Assembly (NCBI GenBank): GCA_015234525.1
Contig: JADGMX010000006.1
Coordinates: forward strand, 227,843 to 291,842
Reading direction: 5' to 3'
DNA: 64,000 nt
Source: Flavobacterium sp.
Lineage (GTDB): Bacteria > Bacteroidota > Bacteroidia > Flavobacteriales > Flavobacteriaceae
Shown: piece after piece, positions 34,482 to 42,612 of the stretch
Position numbering within the stretch: the first letter of the stretch is position 1
Layout: each line of letters begins with the position of its first letter
Notes under the pieces: model-generated
What the model saw: only the letters and a program-made list of their open reading frames with translations
Told to the model about the DNA's origin: nothing
Databases searched by the model: none
Program-made: the position numbers and the translations under genes

Positions 34482-35888
34482 TTAATTAGAAACTGCCTCT
34501 TGAATAATTGGCAATCCGGTATTTTTAATTCCTGACATTCCCTTTTCAACATTCACGACATTATGGATTCCGCGTGCTTTTAAAAGCGATACCATAATCA
34601 CCGAACGATAACCTCCCGCACAATGGATAAATGTCTTTTTCTCTTTTGGAAATGCTTCTACATTTGATAAAATCGTATCCAGAGGCAAGTTTTTGGCCGC
34701 CTCGAGATGTCCCGATGCGTATTCGCCGGGCTTTCTCGCATCAACGATTTCAGTATCATCTGAATAGGCTTGTTGTGCAAAAACATCAGGTGAAATCGAT
34801 TCAATCGAATCAGTCTCAAATCCTGCAGCTTTCCAGGTCGCAATGCCGCCGTCTAAATAACCAAGCACATTATCGAAACCAACTCGCGCCAAACGCGTGA
34901 TTGTTTCTTCCTCCTTATTTTCGGGAGTTACCAATAAAATCGGCTGTTCAACATTCATCAGCAACGCGCCAACCCACGGGGCAAATCCGCCGTTGATACC
35001 GATAAACATAGATCCTTTGATATGTTCGACCACAAATTCAGTTTCGTGTCGCACGTCAAGGATCATTGCGCCGGTTTGTGCAGCGATCTGCAGAAACTCG
35101 GTTGGTGATATCGGCCTTTTACTTTTTTCAATAACATTGTCAAGCGATTCGTAACCTTGAATATTCATCAACACGTTTTGCGGAAAATAGGCAGGAGGCG
35201 CCGCCAAACCGTTTAATAACTCATCGACGAATTCTGCTTTGGACATATCGGCGCGCAACGCGTAATTGGTGCGTTTTTGATTGCCCAACGTATCGGTGGT
35301 TTCTTTGCTTAAATTTTTTCCACACGCGCTTCCCGCACCATGGCTTGGGAAAATGATTACATCGTCAGGTAAAGGCATTATTTTATTTCGGAGCGAATCG
35401 TATAAATGTCCGGCCAAAAGTTCCTGCGTCAGATCGGTGGCGATGGTTTGCGCAAGATCCGGTCGGCCGACATCACCAATAAATAACGTATCTCCCGTAA
35501 TAATTGCATGCGGTTTATGATTCTCGTCAAACAATAAATAACAGGTACTTTCCAGGGTATGACCCGGAGTGTGAATTGCTTTGATGGTATATCGCCCAAC
35601 TTTAAACTCCTGATTATCTTCAGCGATAATGGCCTCGAATTGTGGCTTAGCCGTTGGTCCGTAAACGATTTTTCCGCCTGTTTTTGCCGCCAGATCTAAG
35701 TGACCTGATACAAAATCGGCGTGGAAATGCGTCTCGAAAATATACGTGATCTTGGCGCCATTTTGCTGCGCGCGATCGATATAAGGCTGAACCTCGCGAA
35801 GTGGATCGAAAATCGCAGCTTCGCCGTCACTCTCGAGGTAATAGGCCGCTTGCGCGATGCAGCCTGTATAGATTTGTTGAATATTCAT
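34482..35888 (-). CDS. Persulfide dioxygenase-rhodanese fusion (CstB-like)
   Basis: A 468-residue three-part protein. Residues 1-240 are a metallo-beta-lactamase domain with THFHADFVSGH at 53-63 and HTPGHTLEST, typical of non-heme iron persulfide dioxygenases (ETHE1). A first rhodanese domain (about 255-345) lacks an active cysteine at its loop (LLVTPENKEEE). A second (about 365-465) keeps it: C423 in CAGGYRS. This matches the CstB plan, which oxidises persulfides to thiosulfate. With TauE and TlpA genes next to it, it probably forms part of sulfide or persulfide detoxification. Confidence 0.88.
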   Translation of the reverse strand: MNIQQIYTGCIAQAAYYLESDGEAAIFDPLREVQPYIDRAQQNGAKITYIFETHFHADFVSGHLDLAAKTGGKIVYGPTAKPQFEAIIAEDNQEFKVGRYTIKAIHTPGHTLESTCYLLFDENHKPHAIITGDTLFIGDVGRPDLAQTIATDLTQELLAGHLYDSLRNKIMPLPDDVIIFPSHGAGSACGKNLSKETTDTLGNQKRTNYALRADMSKAEFVDELLNGLAAPPAYFPQNVLMNIQGYESLDNVIEKSKRPISPTEFLQIAAQTGAMILDVRHETEFVVEHIKGSMFIGINGGFAPWVGALLMNVEQPILLVTPENKEEETITRLARVGFDNVLGYLDGGIATWKAAGFETDSIESISPDVFAQQAYSDDTEIVDARKPGEYASGHLEAAKNLPLDTILSNVEAFPKEKKTFIHCAGGYRSVIMVSLLKARGIHNVVNVEKGMSGIKNTGLPIIQEAVSN

Positions 35889-35920
35889 TTGGTGTTTTTT
35901 TGCGAATCCACGGATTCAAA

Positions 35921-36727
35921 TTAAACAATCAATTCCCTGATCATAATAAATGCAGCCATTGTCAGGACGAAAATACCAAAACCTTTTTTCAATTTAGCGT
36001 CATTGAAATAACGACTCAAAAAGATTCCGGTAAAGATTCCCATAACCGAAAATATCGTAAATGTAAACAGGAAAATCCAATTAATGGTTGCGGTGAATAA
36101 ATCGCCGGTAAATCCGATAAGCGAGTTAATGGCGATAATCAATAATGATGTAGCCACTGCTTTTTTCATTGGAAGTTTTGCGACATAAATCAATAGTGGG
36201 ATAAATAGGAATCCGCCGCCCGCACCAACTAAACCGACAACAATACCCGCGAAAAAGACTTTAGCAAACATCCAGATCCGATTTGATCCCGACGACTCTT
36301 TAGTTTCGTCTTCCGTATCGTCGTCTTTTTTCTTTGGCTTCAGCATCGAGATTCCCGACATAAACATAATGATGGCAAAAAGCACCATTACAAAAATTTC
36401 TTTGGTAACTGTAAAATCGGAGATGGTGAACAAAACATCGGGAAGCGCCGGAACAATGAACCTGCGTGAAAGAAACACACCGATTAATGATGGAAAGGCA
36501 TAGATAAATCCGGTTCGGATTTCGACTGTTCCTTTTCGGAAATTTTGAAACGTTCCGAAAGTTGAAGTTGTTCCAACGATAAAAAGCGAATAGGCGGCCG
36601 CAGTTACCGGGTTAAATCCCATGAGATAAACCAACACCGGAACAGTTAAAATTGCTCCGCCGGTGCCGGTTAATCCGAGGACCATACCGATGACAACTGC
36701 GCAAAAATATCCGATATATTCGAGCAT
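35921..36727 (-). CDS. TauE/SafE family sulfite or sulfur-anion exporter
   Basis: A 268-residue membrane protein with about eight helices arranged as two repeats. The paired motifs GLTGTGGAILTVPVLVYLMGF and GLVGAGGGFLFIPLLIYVAK (each shown whole but under 21 residues when cut at VYL) are the TauE/SafE signature. A charged loop (KKKDDDTEDETKESS) separates the halves. Members export sulfite, sulfoacetate or thiosulfate. Its start is 32 bases upstream of the CstB-like gene in the same direction, fitting export of the oxidised sulfur products. Confidence 0.88.
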   Translation of the reverse strand: MLEYIGYFCAVVIGMVLGLTGTGGAILTVPVLVYLMGFNPVTAAAYSLFIVGTTSTFGTFQNFRKGTVEIRTGFIYAFPSLIGVFLSRRFIVPALPDVLFTISDFTVTKEIFVMVLFAIIMFMSGISMLKPKKKDDDTEDETKESSGSNRIWMFAKVFFAGIVVGLVGAGGGFLFIPLLIYVAKLPMKKAVATSLLIIAINSLIGFTGDLFTATINWIFLFTFTIFSVMGIFTGIFLSRYFNDAKLKKGFGIFVLTMAAFIMIRELIV

Positions 36728-36787
36728 GATAATTTTACTTTAATTCGGTTTTACTAAGATGAAAAAACGAACATTCAATTAATTCTC

Positions 36788-36892
36788 AGTCCCTAGCCCT
36801 GATGGGAGCGGATATCCTTTTTTGCCCTGACCAAGCCGTAAAATGTCAATGAATCGGGCAAAAAAGATATGAGTGGACAGCAGGAAATAGCT
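36788..36892 (-). repeat. Structured intergenic element, copy D
   Basis: On the minus strand: AGC, TATTT, CCTG, CTGTCCACTC, ATATC, T run, GCCC, variable tip, GGGCAAAAAAGGATATCC, GCTCCCATC, AGGGCTAGGG. CCTG pairs with CAGG and the long arms TTTTTTGCCC and GGGCAAAAAA pair perfectly. It lies between two minus-strand genes and points with them. Confidence 0.8.
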
Positions 36893-36913
36893 TCTAAATT
36901 AAGAAGCAAAACT

Positions 36914-37354
36914 TTATTCCTGATTTGTCAATTTTCTGTAAGGGAATGCGTTGTAAACGTGGCGCTTGGCAAAACGAGCGGGCGAATCGGCGTTGACCAT
37001 TTTAACATAAGTTGCTTTGGGCACGCTGAAATATTCGTAGCTGCTTCCGTTGGAAAACCCCACCTTTAATCGGCCGGTTTCGTACTGATAATCGGCCAGT
37101 GACGATGTTGCGATCGTTTCTTTGTACTCAGGTAATAACTGCGAAATCGTATCGGGATGAATGCTTACCAAAAAGTGATAGGCCTCGATGACAAGCTTGC
37201 TTTGTTCTTCAGCTTTCGCCAATCCGTCGGGATCAGACGAGTATTTATCTGGATGACATTCTTTCATCGAATTGCGATAAATCGTCTTTAATTCCTTTAA
37301 TTCTACAGTTTTATCGACGTTTAACAATTGACGATATTCTCCAATCTTCTTCAT
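36914..37354 (-). CDS. J-domain plus KTSC domain protein
   Basis: A 146-residue protein with two modules. Residues 1-65 are a DnaJ-like J domain with the HPD motif intact (H34-P35-D36 in KECHPDKYSS). Residues about 80-142 form a KTSC domain (LKVGFSNGSSYEYFSVPKATY, shorter parts quoted: SSYEYFSVP), a small beta domain of unknown role often met with lysyl-tRNA synthetase-like or phage contexts. The J domain should stimulate a DnaK ATPase. The combination suggests a co-chaperone with its own binding module. A well-formed promoter lies upstream. Confidence 0.82.
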   Translation of the reverse strand: MKKIGEYRQLLNVDKTVELKELKTIYRNSMKECHPDKYSSDPDGLAKAEEQSKLVIEAYHFLVSIHPDTISQLLPEYKETIATSSLADYQYETGRLKVGFSNGSSYEYFSVPKATYVKMVNADSPARFAKRHVYNAFPYRKLTNQE

Positions 37355-37376
37355 AAAAATTATTCAATATTTTTTG

Positions 37377-37405
37377 CAAAAGTAGCGTATTAATTGGCTT
37401 AACAA
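37377..37405 (-). promoter_or_regulatory. Promoter of the J-KTSC gene
   Basis: On the minus strand TTG (37403-37405), 18 bases, TACTTTTG (37377-37384), 22 bases before the start codon. Confidence 0.7.
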
Positions 37406-37482
37406 ATTATTATCAACGATACTTTAACAATAAGTGACTTGTCAAAATGTGCTGATCCACAAAGCATTTGCCGAAATTGGGT

Positions 37483-37490
37483 TATATTTG
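37483..37490 (+). promoter_or_regulatory. -7 box of the nuclease gene
   Basis: TATATTTG matches TAnnTTTG and ends 18 bases before the ATG at 37509. It lies inside the longer upstream frame, which supports the ATG at 37509 as start. Confidence 0.6.
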
Positions 37491-37508
37491 AAGCTTAAAT
37501 CCCCTATA

Positions 37509-39470
37509 ATGAAATATTTCTACCTTGCGGCATTGACCATGCTGAGTTGGTGGTCGAATGCGCAATTGGTGATCAACGAACTTGACTCTGATACGCCATC
37601 GATCGACGACATGGAATTTGTCGAGCTCAAATCAGTTACGCCAAACTTTTCACTTGACGGCTATGTTCTGGTGTTTTTTAACGGTTCTGCGACGTCCAGC
37701 ACCGGCAACCGGAGTTATTATGCAATTGACCTTGACGGCTATTCGACCGATGTAAACGGATTGATTCTGATTGGAAATTCGGGAGTTTCTCCAGTTCCGA
37801 CCAAGTATTTTCCGAGTAACATCATCCAAAACGGCGCTGATGCCGTGGCGATTTATCAGGCAAATGCATCTGATTTCCCGGATATGACCTTAGCCACCAC
37901 CACCAACTTGATTGACGCGCTTATTTATGGCACAAGCGATCCGGATGCGGTGGGATTAATGAATTTGCTTGGAACGTCGGTGCAAATTGATGAAGATCTT
38001 CACTCGCAGGCAACCTCACATTCGATTCAGCGTAAAGTTGACGGAAGTTATGAAGTAAAAATTCCGACACCGGGCGCCAACAACGATGGAAGCGGAATTT
38101 CCTTTAACGGACTCCAAATTACGACATCGGCAGCGCAAACGGTTGAAGGCGGACAGTTTACGATCACCTTCACCGCACAAAATTTGGTGAGTGAGGATTT
38201 GTCTTTTACGTATTCGCTTAACAACGGCAGTTTTAATTCGGCTGATTATACCGCGAATCTAAATGTTTTAATTCCGCAGAATTCGCAGTCATATTCGACC
38301 ACCGTGACCATTATAGACGATGTGATTGACGACGGCGATGAACTGGCGATTATCAGGTTTGGAAATCTTCCGACTGGATACAACCGTGTAAACGATCTGA
38401 TCGAGGTCAGGATTATCGACAATGATTTTGTGGTCTCTCCTTGGGGAACGCCGCTTAGTCCAACGTACGGCAATGTGTCAAGTACGGCGCCAACGGGTTA
38501 TTACGACTCGCTTACCGGCAAATCCGGTGATGAACTCTATCAGGCAATTCAGGATATCATCGCAAATCCGGATGTTGTTCGCGAGCATAATTACGGCGAT
38601 GTCACTACAATCTTGGAAAAGGCCGATCAAAATCCGCTTAACAGCAATGAAGTTTGGTTGATGTACGTTGAGCAACCTCGGGCAAAATACCGTTTTCAAA
38701 CCACATCGAGTAGTGTGGGATCGTGGAATCGCGAGCATATTTTTCCACAATCCCGTGGCGGATTCTCGAATGGAACCGAGTCGACTCCGGATGGTATCAA
38801 CGTTTATCTTCCAACCGATGCCGACGATCTTTTAGCAGCTCATGCCGACGCACACCATATTCGCGCTGAGGACGGTCCGGAGAATAGTGCGCGTAACAAC
38901 CGCGACTACGGACTTGACTATAACGGTCCGACTGGAAATCAGGGAAGCTGGAAGGGCGATGTTTCGCGAGCACTTTTTTATATGGCGGTTCGGTACAACG
39001 AGTTGAGTTTGGTTAATGGCAATCCGCCTGACACGACACCTCGGGAATTGGGTGATCTTGCGAGTCTTTTGCAGTGGAATCAACTTGATCCGTCAGACGA
39101 TTTTGAAATGAATCGGAACAATATCATTTATCAGTGGCAAATTAATCGCAATCCGTTTATCGATTATCCGGATCTTGCTGATTATTTATGGGGAAATAAG
39201 GTAGGGCAGGCGTGGTTTCCGACCCTTAGTCAAGCGGATTACGAAATCTTAAAAGCGGCGATTTATCCGAATCCGAGCAACGGAGAAATTTATGTCAGCG
39301 GAATTTCTACTGACGCCGAGTTAACCGTTTACAACATTACCGGGGTGAAAGTTGGGCAGAAGAAGGTTTCAGACATGGAGCGCGTCCAGCTCGGTTTGCC
39401 AAGCGGAATTTATCTCGCACGCATCTCGAGTAGCGATCAGCACCAGGTTCTAAAACTAATTATCAGATAA
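37509..39470 (+). CDS. Secreted endonuclease I with lamin-tail-like, Calx-beta-like and T9SS domains
   Basis: A 653-residue exported protein; signal peptide MKYFYLAALTMLSWWSNAQ. Residues about 20-190 resemble a lamin-tail domain (VINELDSDTPSIDDMEFVEL). Residues about 200-305 resemble a Calx-beta unit (VIDDGDELAIIRF). The nuclease core (about 320-570) carries the EndA signature: WNREHIFPQSRGG, then DAHHIRAEDGPENSARNN, and LFYMAVRY. The last 75 residues (AAIYPNPSNGEIYVSG, ending HQVLKLIIR) match a type A T9SS sorting domain. It probably degrades extracellular DNA and RNA for nutrients. A frame extending 25 codons upstream covers the promoter and was not used. Confidence 0.9.
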   Translation: MKYFYLAALTMLSWWSNAQLVINELDSDTPSIDDMEFVELKSVTPNFSLDGYVLVFFNGSATSSTGNRSYYAIDLDGYSTDVNGLILIGNSGVSPVPTKYFPSNIIQNGADAVAIYQANASDFPDMTLATTTNLIDALIYGTSDPDAVGLMNLLGTSVQIDEDLHSQATSHSIQRKVDGSYEVKIPTPGANNDGSGISFNGLQITTSAAQTVEGGQFTITFTAQNLVSEDLSFTYSLNNGSFNSADYTANLNVLIPQNSQSYSTTVTIIDDVIDDGDELAIIRFGNLPTGYNRVNDLIEVRIIDNDFVVSPWGTPLSPTYGNVSSTAPTGYYDSLTGKSGDELYQAIQDIIANPDVVREHNYGDVTTILEKADQNPLNSNEVWLMYVEQPRAKYRFQTTSSSVGSWNREHIFPQSRGGFSNGTESTPDGINVYLPTDADDLLAAHADAHHIRAEDGPENSARNNRDYGLDYNGPTGNQGSWKGDVSRALFYMAVRYNELSLVNGNPPDTTPRELGDLASLLQWNQLDPSDDFEMNRNNIIYQWQINRNPFIDYPDLADYLWGNKVGQAWFPTLSQADYEILKAAIYPNPSNGEIYVSGISTDAELTVYNITGVKVGQKKVSDMERVQLGLPSGIYLARISSSDQHQVLKLIIR

Positions 39471-39474
39471 AAAA

Positions 39475-39502
39475 AAGTGCGGCTCTAAAGCCGCACTTAT
39501 TA
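39475..39502. terminator. Bidirectional terminator behind the nuclease
   Basis: AAGTGCGGCT and AGCCGCACTT form a ten-pair stem with a four-base loop, preceded by an A run. It separates two convergent genes. Confidence 0.9.
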
Positions 39503-39715
39503 TTTAATTGATTTCGAAACGTTTTTTTGCTCGCCACTCGGAATATAATTCGGTGCTGACGGATGGCAATCAGACTTGAATTTATCTGATAGCGCATCGC
39601 ATAAATCATCGATTTTAGTCATCAAGGGTTGAAGTGTTCCTTTTCTGTATAATACTCCGATTACTCCTGCGGCTGCAACTCCTGCTGCAAGACCGACAAT
39701 TAACTTCTTGTTCAT
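39500..39715 (-). CDS. Small membrane-anchored protein of unknown function
   Basis: A 71-residue protein with one glycine/alanine-rich membrane segment at the N-terminus (residues 5-23, LIVGLAAGVAAAGVIGVLY) and a charged tail with two cysteines (DDLCDAL and SDCHPS). I do not recognise a family; it looks like the YtxH-type small stress proteins that accompany general stress genes. It is followed upstream by SDR and DUF892 genes on the same strand (gaps 16 and 12 bases), so the three are probably one operon. Confidence 0.7.
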   Translation of the reverse strand: MNKKLIVGLAAGVAAAGVIGVLYRKGTLQPLMTKIDDLCDALSDKFKSDCHPSAPNYIPSGEQKNVSKSIK

Positions 39716-39731
39716 AATATATAGTTATTGG

Positions 39732-40580
39732 TTAGTTACCTAGTAAATCGCCACCATTAATGTGGATAATCTGTCCTGTGATATACGACGCATCCTTGCT
39801 GGCCAAAAACACATACGCCGGCGCCACCTCAGAGGGTTGTCCGGCACGCTTCATTGGCGTATCCTGACCAAAATCGGTTACATCATCGAAAGTTGCGGGA
39901 ATCAACGGCGTCCAAATCGGTCCCGGCGCAACGGCATTCACCCGAATTCCGCGATCGACAAGCATCGAGGAAAGCGATTTGGTAAAAGTTGCAATCGCAC
40001 CTTTGGTCGTCGAATAATCGATCAAATGTTCACTTCCGCGATAAGCTGTTACCGATGTCGTATTTATAACCGAATCGCCTTTGCCCAAATGTTTGCTGGC
40101 GGCTTTCACGGTATGAAATAGCGGAAAAATGTTCGTTTGGTAGGTGGTCATCAATTGTTCGGAAGTCACATCCGTTATACTTTGTTTTGAGAACTGAACC
40201 GCCGCATTATTCACCAAAATATTCAGTTTTCCAAATTCGGCTACGGTTTTTTCAACGATTTCACCGCAAAATTCCTCCTGCTTAAGATCGCCACGCAAAA
40301 GCAGACATTTTCGGCCTTCTTTCTCGACAAGCTCGCGGGTTAGTTCGGCGTCCTTATCCTCATTCAGGTATACGATTGCCACATCAGCGCCTTCACGAGC
40401 AAAATGTACGGCAACGCTTCGGCCAATTCCACTGTCGCCGCCTGTAATCAACGCCACTTTATTCTTTAGTTTATCGCTGCCTTTGTAATCCTCCCGGATA
40501 ATCTCAGGAGCCGGAGTCATTTTCGCTTCAAGTCCGGGCAAGTCTTGTTGCTGATCGGGAAATGATTTCGGTTTATCCAT
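39732..40580 (-). CDS. SDR-family oxidoreductase, general-stress type
   Basis: A 282-residue short-chain dehydrogenase. The NAD(P) motif is ALITGGDSGIGRSVA, the NNAAVQFSK segment and the catalytic YSTTKGA (tyrosine and lysine) are present. The N-terminal extension of about 40 residues (QQQDLPGLEAKMTPAPEI) is typical of the YhxC/YghA group found in stress regulons. The substrate is not known. It lies in a probable operon with the DUF892 and small membrane protein genes. Confidence 0.9.
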   Translation of the reverse strand: MDKPKSFPDQQQDLPGLEAKMTPAPEIIREDYKGSDKLKNKVALITGGDSGIGRSVAVHFAREGADVAIVYLNEDKDAELTRELVEKEGRKCLLLRGDLKQEEFCGEIVEKTVAEFGKLNILVNNAAVQFSKQSITDVTSEQLMTTYQTNIFPLFHTVKAASKHLGKGDSVINTTSVTAYRGSEHLIDYSTTKGAIATFTKSLSSMLVDRGIRVNAVAPGPIWTPLIPATFDDVTDFGQDTPMKRAGQPSEVAPAYVFLASKDASYITGQIIHINGGDLLGN

Positions 40581-40592
40581 TTGTTGTCAATT

Positions 40593-41126
40593 TTAAAATT
40601 CTTTATTCGCCGCCTCGTCGTTGATATAAGCCTCAGCAATCACCGATAACTTCAGGTCAAGGTCTTTTTCTTCCTGCAAACTCTGCTCTAACATTCCCAC
40701 CACATCTTCTTCTTTCAGCGTAAAAGCAAACGATTTCAATGTGCCGTATGATGCAATTTCACAGTGAATGATATGTTGCAAATTCGCAATAATAGCCGCA
40801 TCACGAACAGCTCCGGGAACGGTCTGACCAATTAAAACATCCGCTTCATTTATCAAACTGTCGATCGCGTCAAACTTTTTTTCGTCAGGCGGGATCCCAA
40901 TGCTTTCAAAAATTCGCTCCAAACGATTTGTCTGAATCAGCGTGCGGCTTAAGTGTTCAGTCAGCATTTTCACGATGTCTTTCGATGAAATATAAGTGAT
41001 CAGATTGGTGAAAGCCGGCGCCAAAGCACGTTCGGTCCAGTAAACCTGACGCAAATACTCCTCAAATAACGTCCGAAGCGCAGTTACTTCATCAACAGTT
41101 CCGGGATGCTTGATATTTAGTTGCAT
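40593..41126 (-). CDS. Ferritin-like DUF892 protein (YciE/YciF type)
   Basis: A 177-residue helical protein of the DUF892 family: FEEYLRQVYWTERALAPAF near the start, an IIHCEIASYGTLKSFA helix and the final QSLQEEKDLDLKLSVIAEAYIN. The conserved acidic and histidine residues suggest a ferritin-like di-metal site. Such proteins are induced by osmotic and other stress. A TTG six codons upstream would also be in frame, but the ATG at 41126 fits the family. Confidence 0.87.
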   Translation of the reverse strand: MQLNIKHPGTVDEVTALRTLFEEYLRQVYWTERALAPAFTNLITYISSKDIVKMLTEHLSRTLIQTNRLERIFESIGIPPDEKKFDAIDSLINEADVLIGQTVPGAVRDAAIIANLQHIIHCEIASYGTLKSFAFTLKEEDVVGMLEQSLQEEKDLDLKLSVIAEAYINDEAANKEF

Positions 41127-41157
41127 AGTATGACGGTTAAGCAATTACGTATTATTT

Positions 41158-41238
41158 GGGCGCCACCAAAGGTCGGGCTCTGCGCTACAATCTTTTCCGC
41201 TCCGCTACAAAGGATTTTCACTTCGATCCCTGGCGCGA
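41158..41238 (+). repeat. Structured element, copy J
   Basis: GCGCCA at the left pairs with TGGCGC at the right. Between them are CGGGCTCTGCGCTACAATC, T run, a small GC-rich tip, AAAGGATTTTCACTTCGATCCC. This keeps the element core with a different outer helix. It lies in the 292-base divergent gap between the DUF892 gene and nhaA; the rest of that gap shows only the nhaA promoter. Confidence 0.7.
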
Positions 41239-41406
41239 ACTCCGGAAAAATTGATGCTTGTTATTTTATTTTCGGACCAACCTGATCTTCATCAGCCCTC
41301 ATTCTCGGTACAATTCAAAGTTGCAAATTCTAATCATCGCGCGGCTTATATGATTAAAGAGAAATGTTATAGTATTTAAGTGTTCAGTCAAAAAAAATAA
41401 AAAACT

Positions 41407-41414
41407 TATATTTG
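41407..41414 (+). promoter_or_regulatory. -7 box of nhaA, only four bases from the start codon
   Basis: TATATTTG fits TAnnTTTG and ends four bases before the nhaA ATG, so transcription should begin at or near the start codon. Confidence 0.6.
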
Positions 41415-41418
41415 CGAC

Positions 41419-42612
41419 ATGACAAAACTGATCAATCTCACCGTTTTTAAACAGTTTTTCCGCTCTTCATCCGCCGGAGGAATTCTCTTGATTTTTTGCG
41501 TAATATTTTCATTGATAATTGCCAATTCGGCAATAGCTGAAAGTTTTGCAAATTTTTTAAACCGGGAACTCGGTTTTAATACGGCGTATTTACATCTGCG
41601 CTATCCACTGATTCTTTGGATTAACGACGGATTGATGGCGGTTTTCTTTCTCCTTGTCGGCTTAGAGATTAAACGTGAGATTATAGAAGGTGAACTTTCG
41701 TCCTTAAAACAAGCCTCGCTTCCAGTTCTGGCTGCTTTCGGAGGTGTGGCGGTGCCTGCACTTATTTATGCGCTATTTAACAGTTCACATCCCGAAACCG
41801 CTCATGGTTGGGGAATCCCGATGGCAACAGATATCGCATTTGCACTCGGAATCCTATCGCTTCTTGGGTCGCGGGTACCAACCGGACTTAAGATATTCCT
41901 TGCCGCACTTGCCATTGTTGATGACCTTATTGCAATTTTAGTGATCGCAATTTTCTATTCCGGCGATCTGCAATTCCAATATCTTGGTTATGCGGCCGCT
42001 ATTCTTGCCTTGCTGATTGTTTTTAACCGCCTGGGATTCACTAAGATTTGGATGTATGTTTTGCCCGGAATTGCCATGTGGTATTTCATTCACCATTCCG
42101 GAGTTCACGCAACTATCGCCGGAGTGCTCACAGCTCTTACCTTGCCAACAACCCCAGGTAGCGATGAGTCGGCTTTAGAGAAATTGGAACACATGCTAAC
42201 GCGACCGGTAAACTTCATTATCATGCCGATTTTCGCAATTGCAAATACGAACATCACTTTTGAATCGGGTATGGTTGAAGGATTGGTCAGCAATCTTGGC
42301 TTCGGAATTATCTTCGGATTGTTCCTCGGAAAACCAATCGGAATCTTTTTGATGTCATATTTGTCAGTGAAATTCAAGATTGCGCAATTACCTGAAAACA
42401 CCAACTGGACGCATGTTTTAGGTCTTGGTTTGCTTGGCGGAATCGGGTTTACCATGTCGATCTTCATCGCGCTGTTGTCGTTCAATGTTGTCGCGTATCA
42501 AACCGAAGCCAAATTTGCGGTATTAGTGGCGTCAATCCTTTCAGGTGTTTGCGGTTTCTTACTGCTTAAAATGTCGAGCAAAAAGAATCAAATTCCGGTA
42601 AAAGAAGTTTAG
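41419..42612 (+). CDS. nhaA: NhaA Na+/H+ antiporter
   Basis: A 397-residue membrane protein with about twelve helices. The N-terminus FKQFFRSSSAGGILLIFCVI, the paired aspartates of the ion site in LAIVDDLIAI, the unwound-helix region MATDIAFALGILSLLG and the C-terminal GGIGFTMSIFIALLSF are all NhaA marks. It exchanges sodium for protons to control pH and salt. There is no other start codon in frame near the N-terminus, so the mRNA is probably leaderless. Its stop codon overlaps that of ligD by three bases on the other strand. Confidence 0.95.
   Translation: MTKLINLTVFKQFFRSSSAGGILLIFCVIFSLIIANSAIAESFANFLNRELGFNTAYLHLRYPLILWINDGLMAVFFLLVGLEIKREIIEGELSSLKQASLPVLAAFGGVAVPALIYALFNSSHPETAHGWGIPMATDIAFALGILSLLGSRVPTGLKIFLAALAIVDDLIAILVIAIFYSGDLQFQYLGYAAAILALLIVFNRLGFTKIWMYVLPGIAMWYFIHHSGVHATIAGVLTALTLPTTPGSDESALEKLEHMLTRPVNFIIMPIFAIANTNITFESGMVEGLVSNLGFGIIFGLFLGKPIGIFLMSYLSVKFKIAQLPENTNWTHVLGLGLLGGIGFTMSIFIALLSFNVVAYQTEAKFAVLVASILSGVCGFLLLKMSSKKNQIPVKEV

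Noticed and set aside
37434..37508. 25-codon extension of the secreted nuclease
   Set aside because: It contains a -7 box and would bury the signal peptide that begins at 37509.
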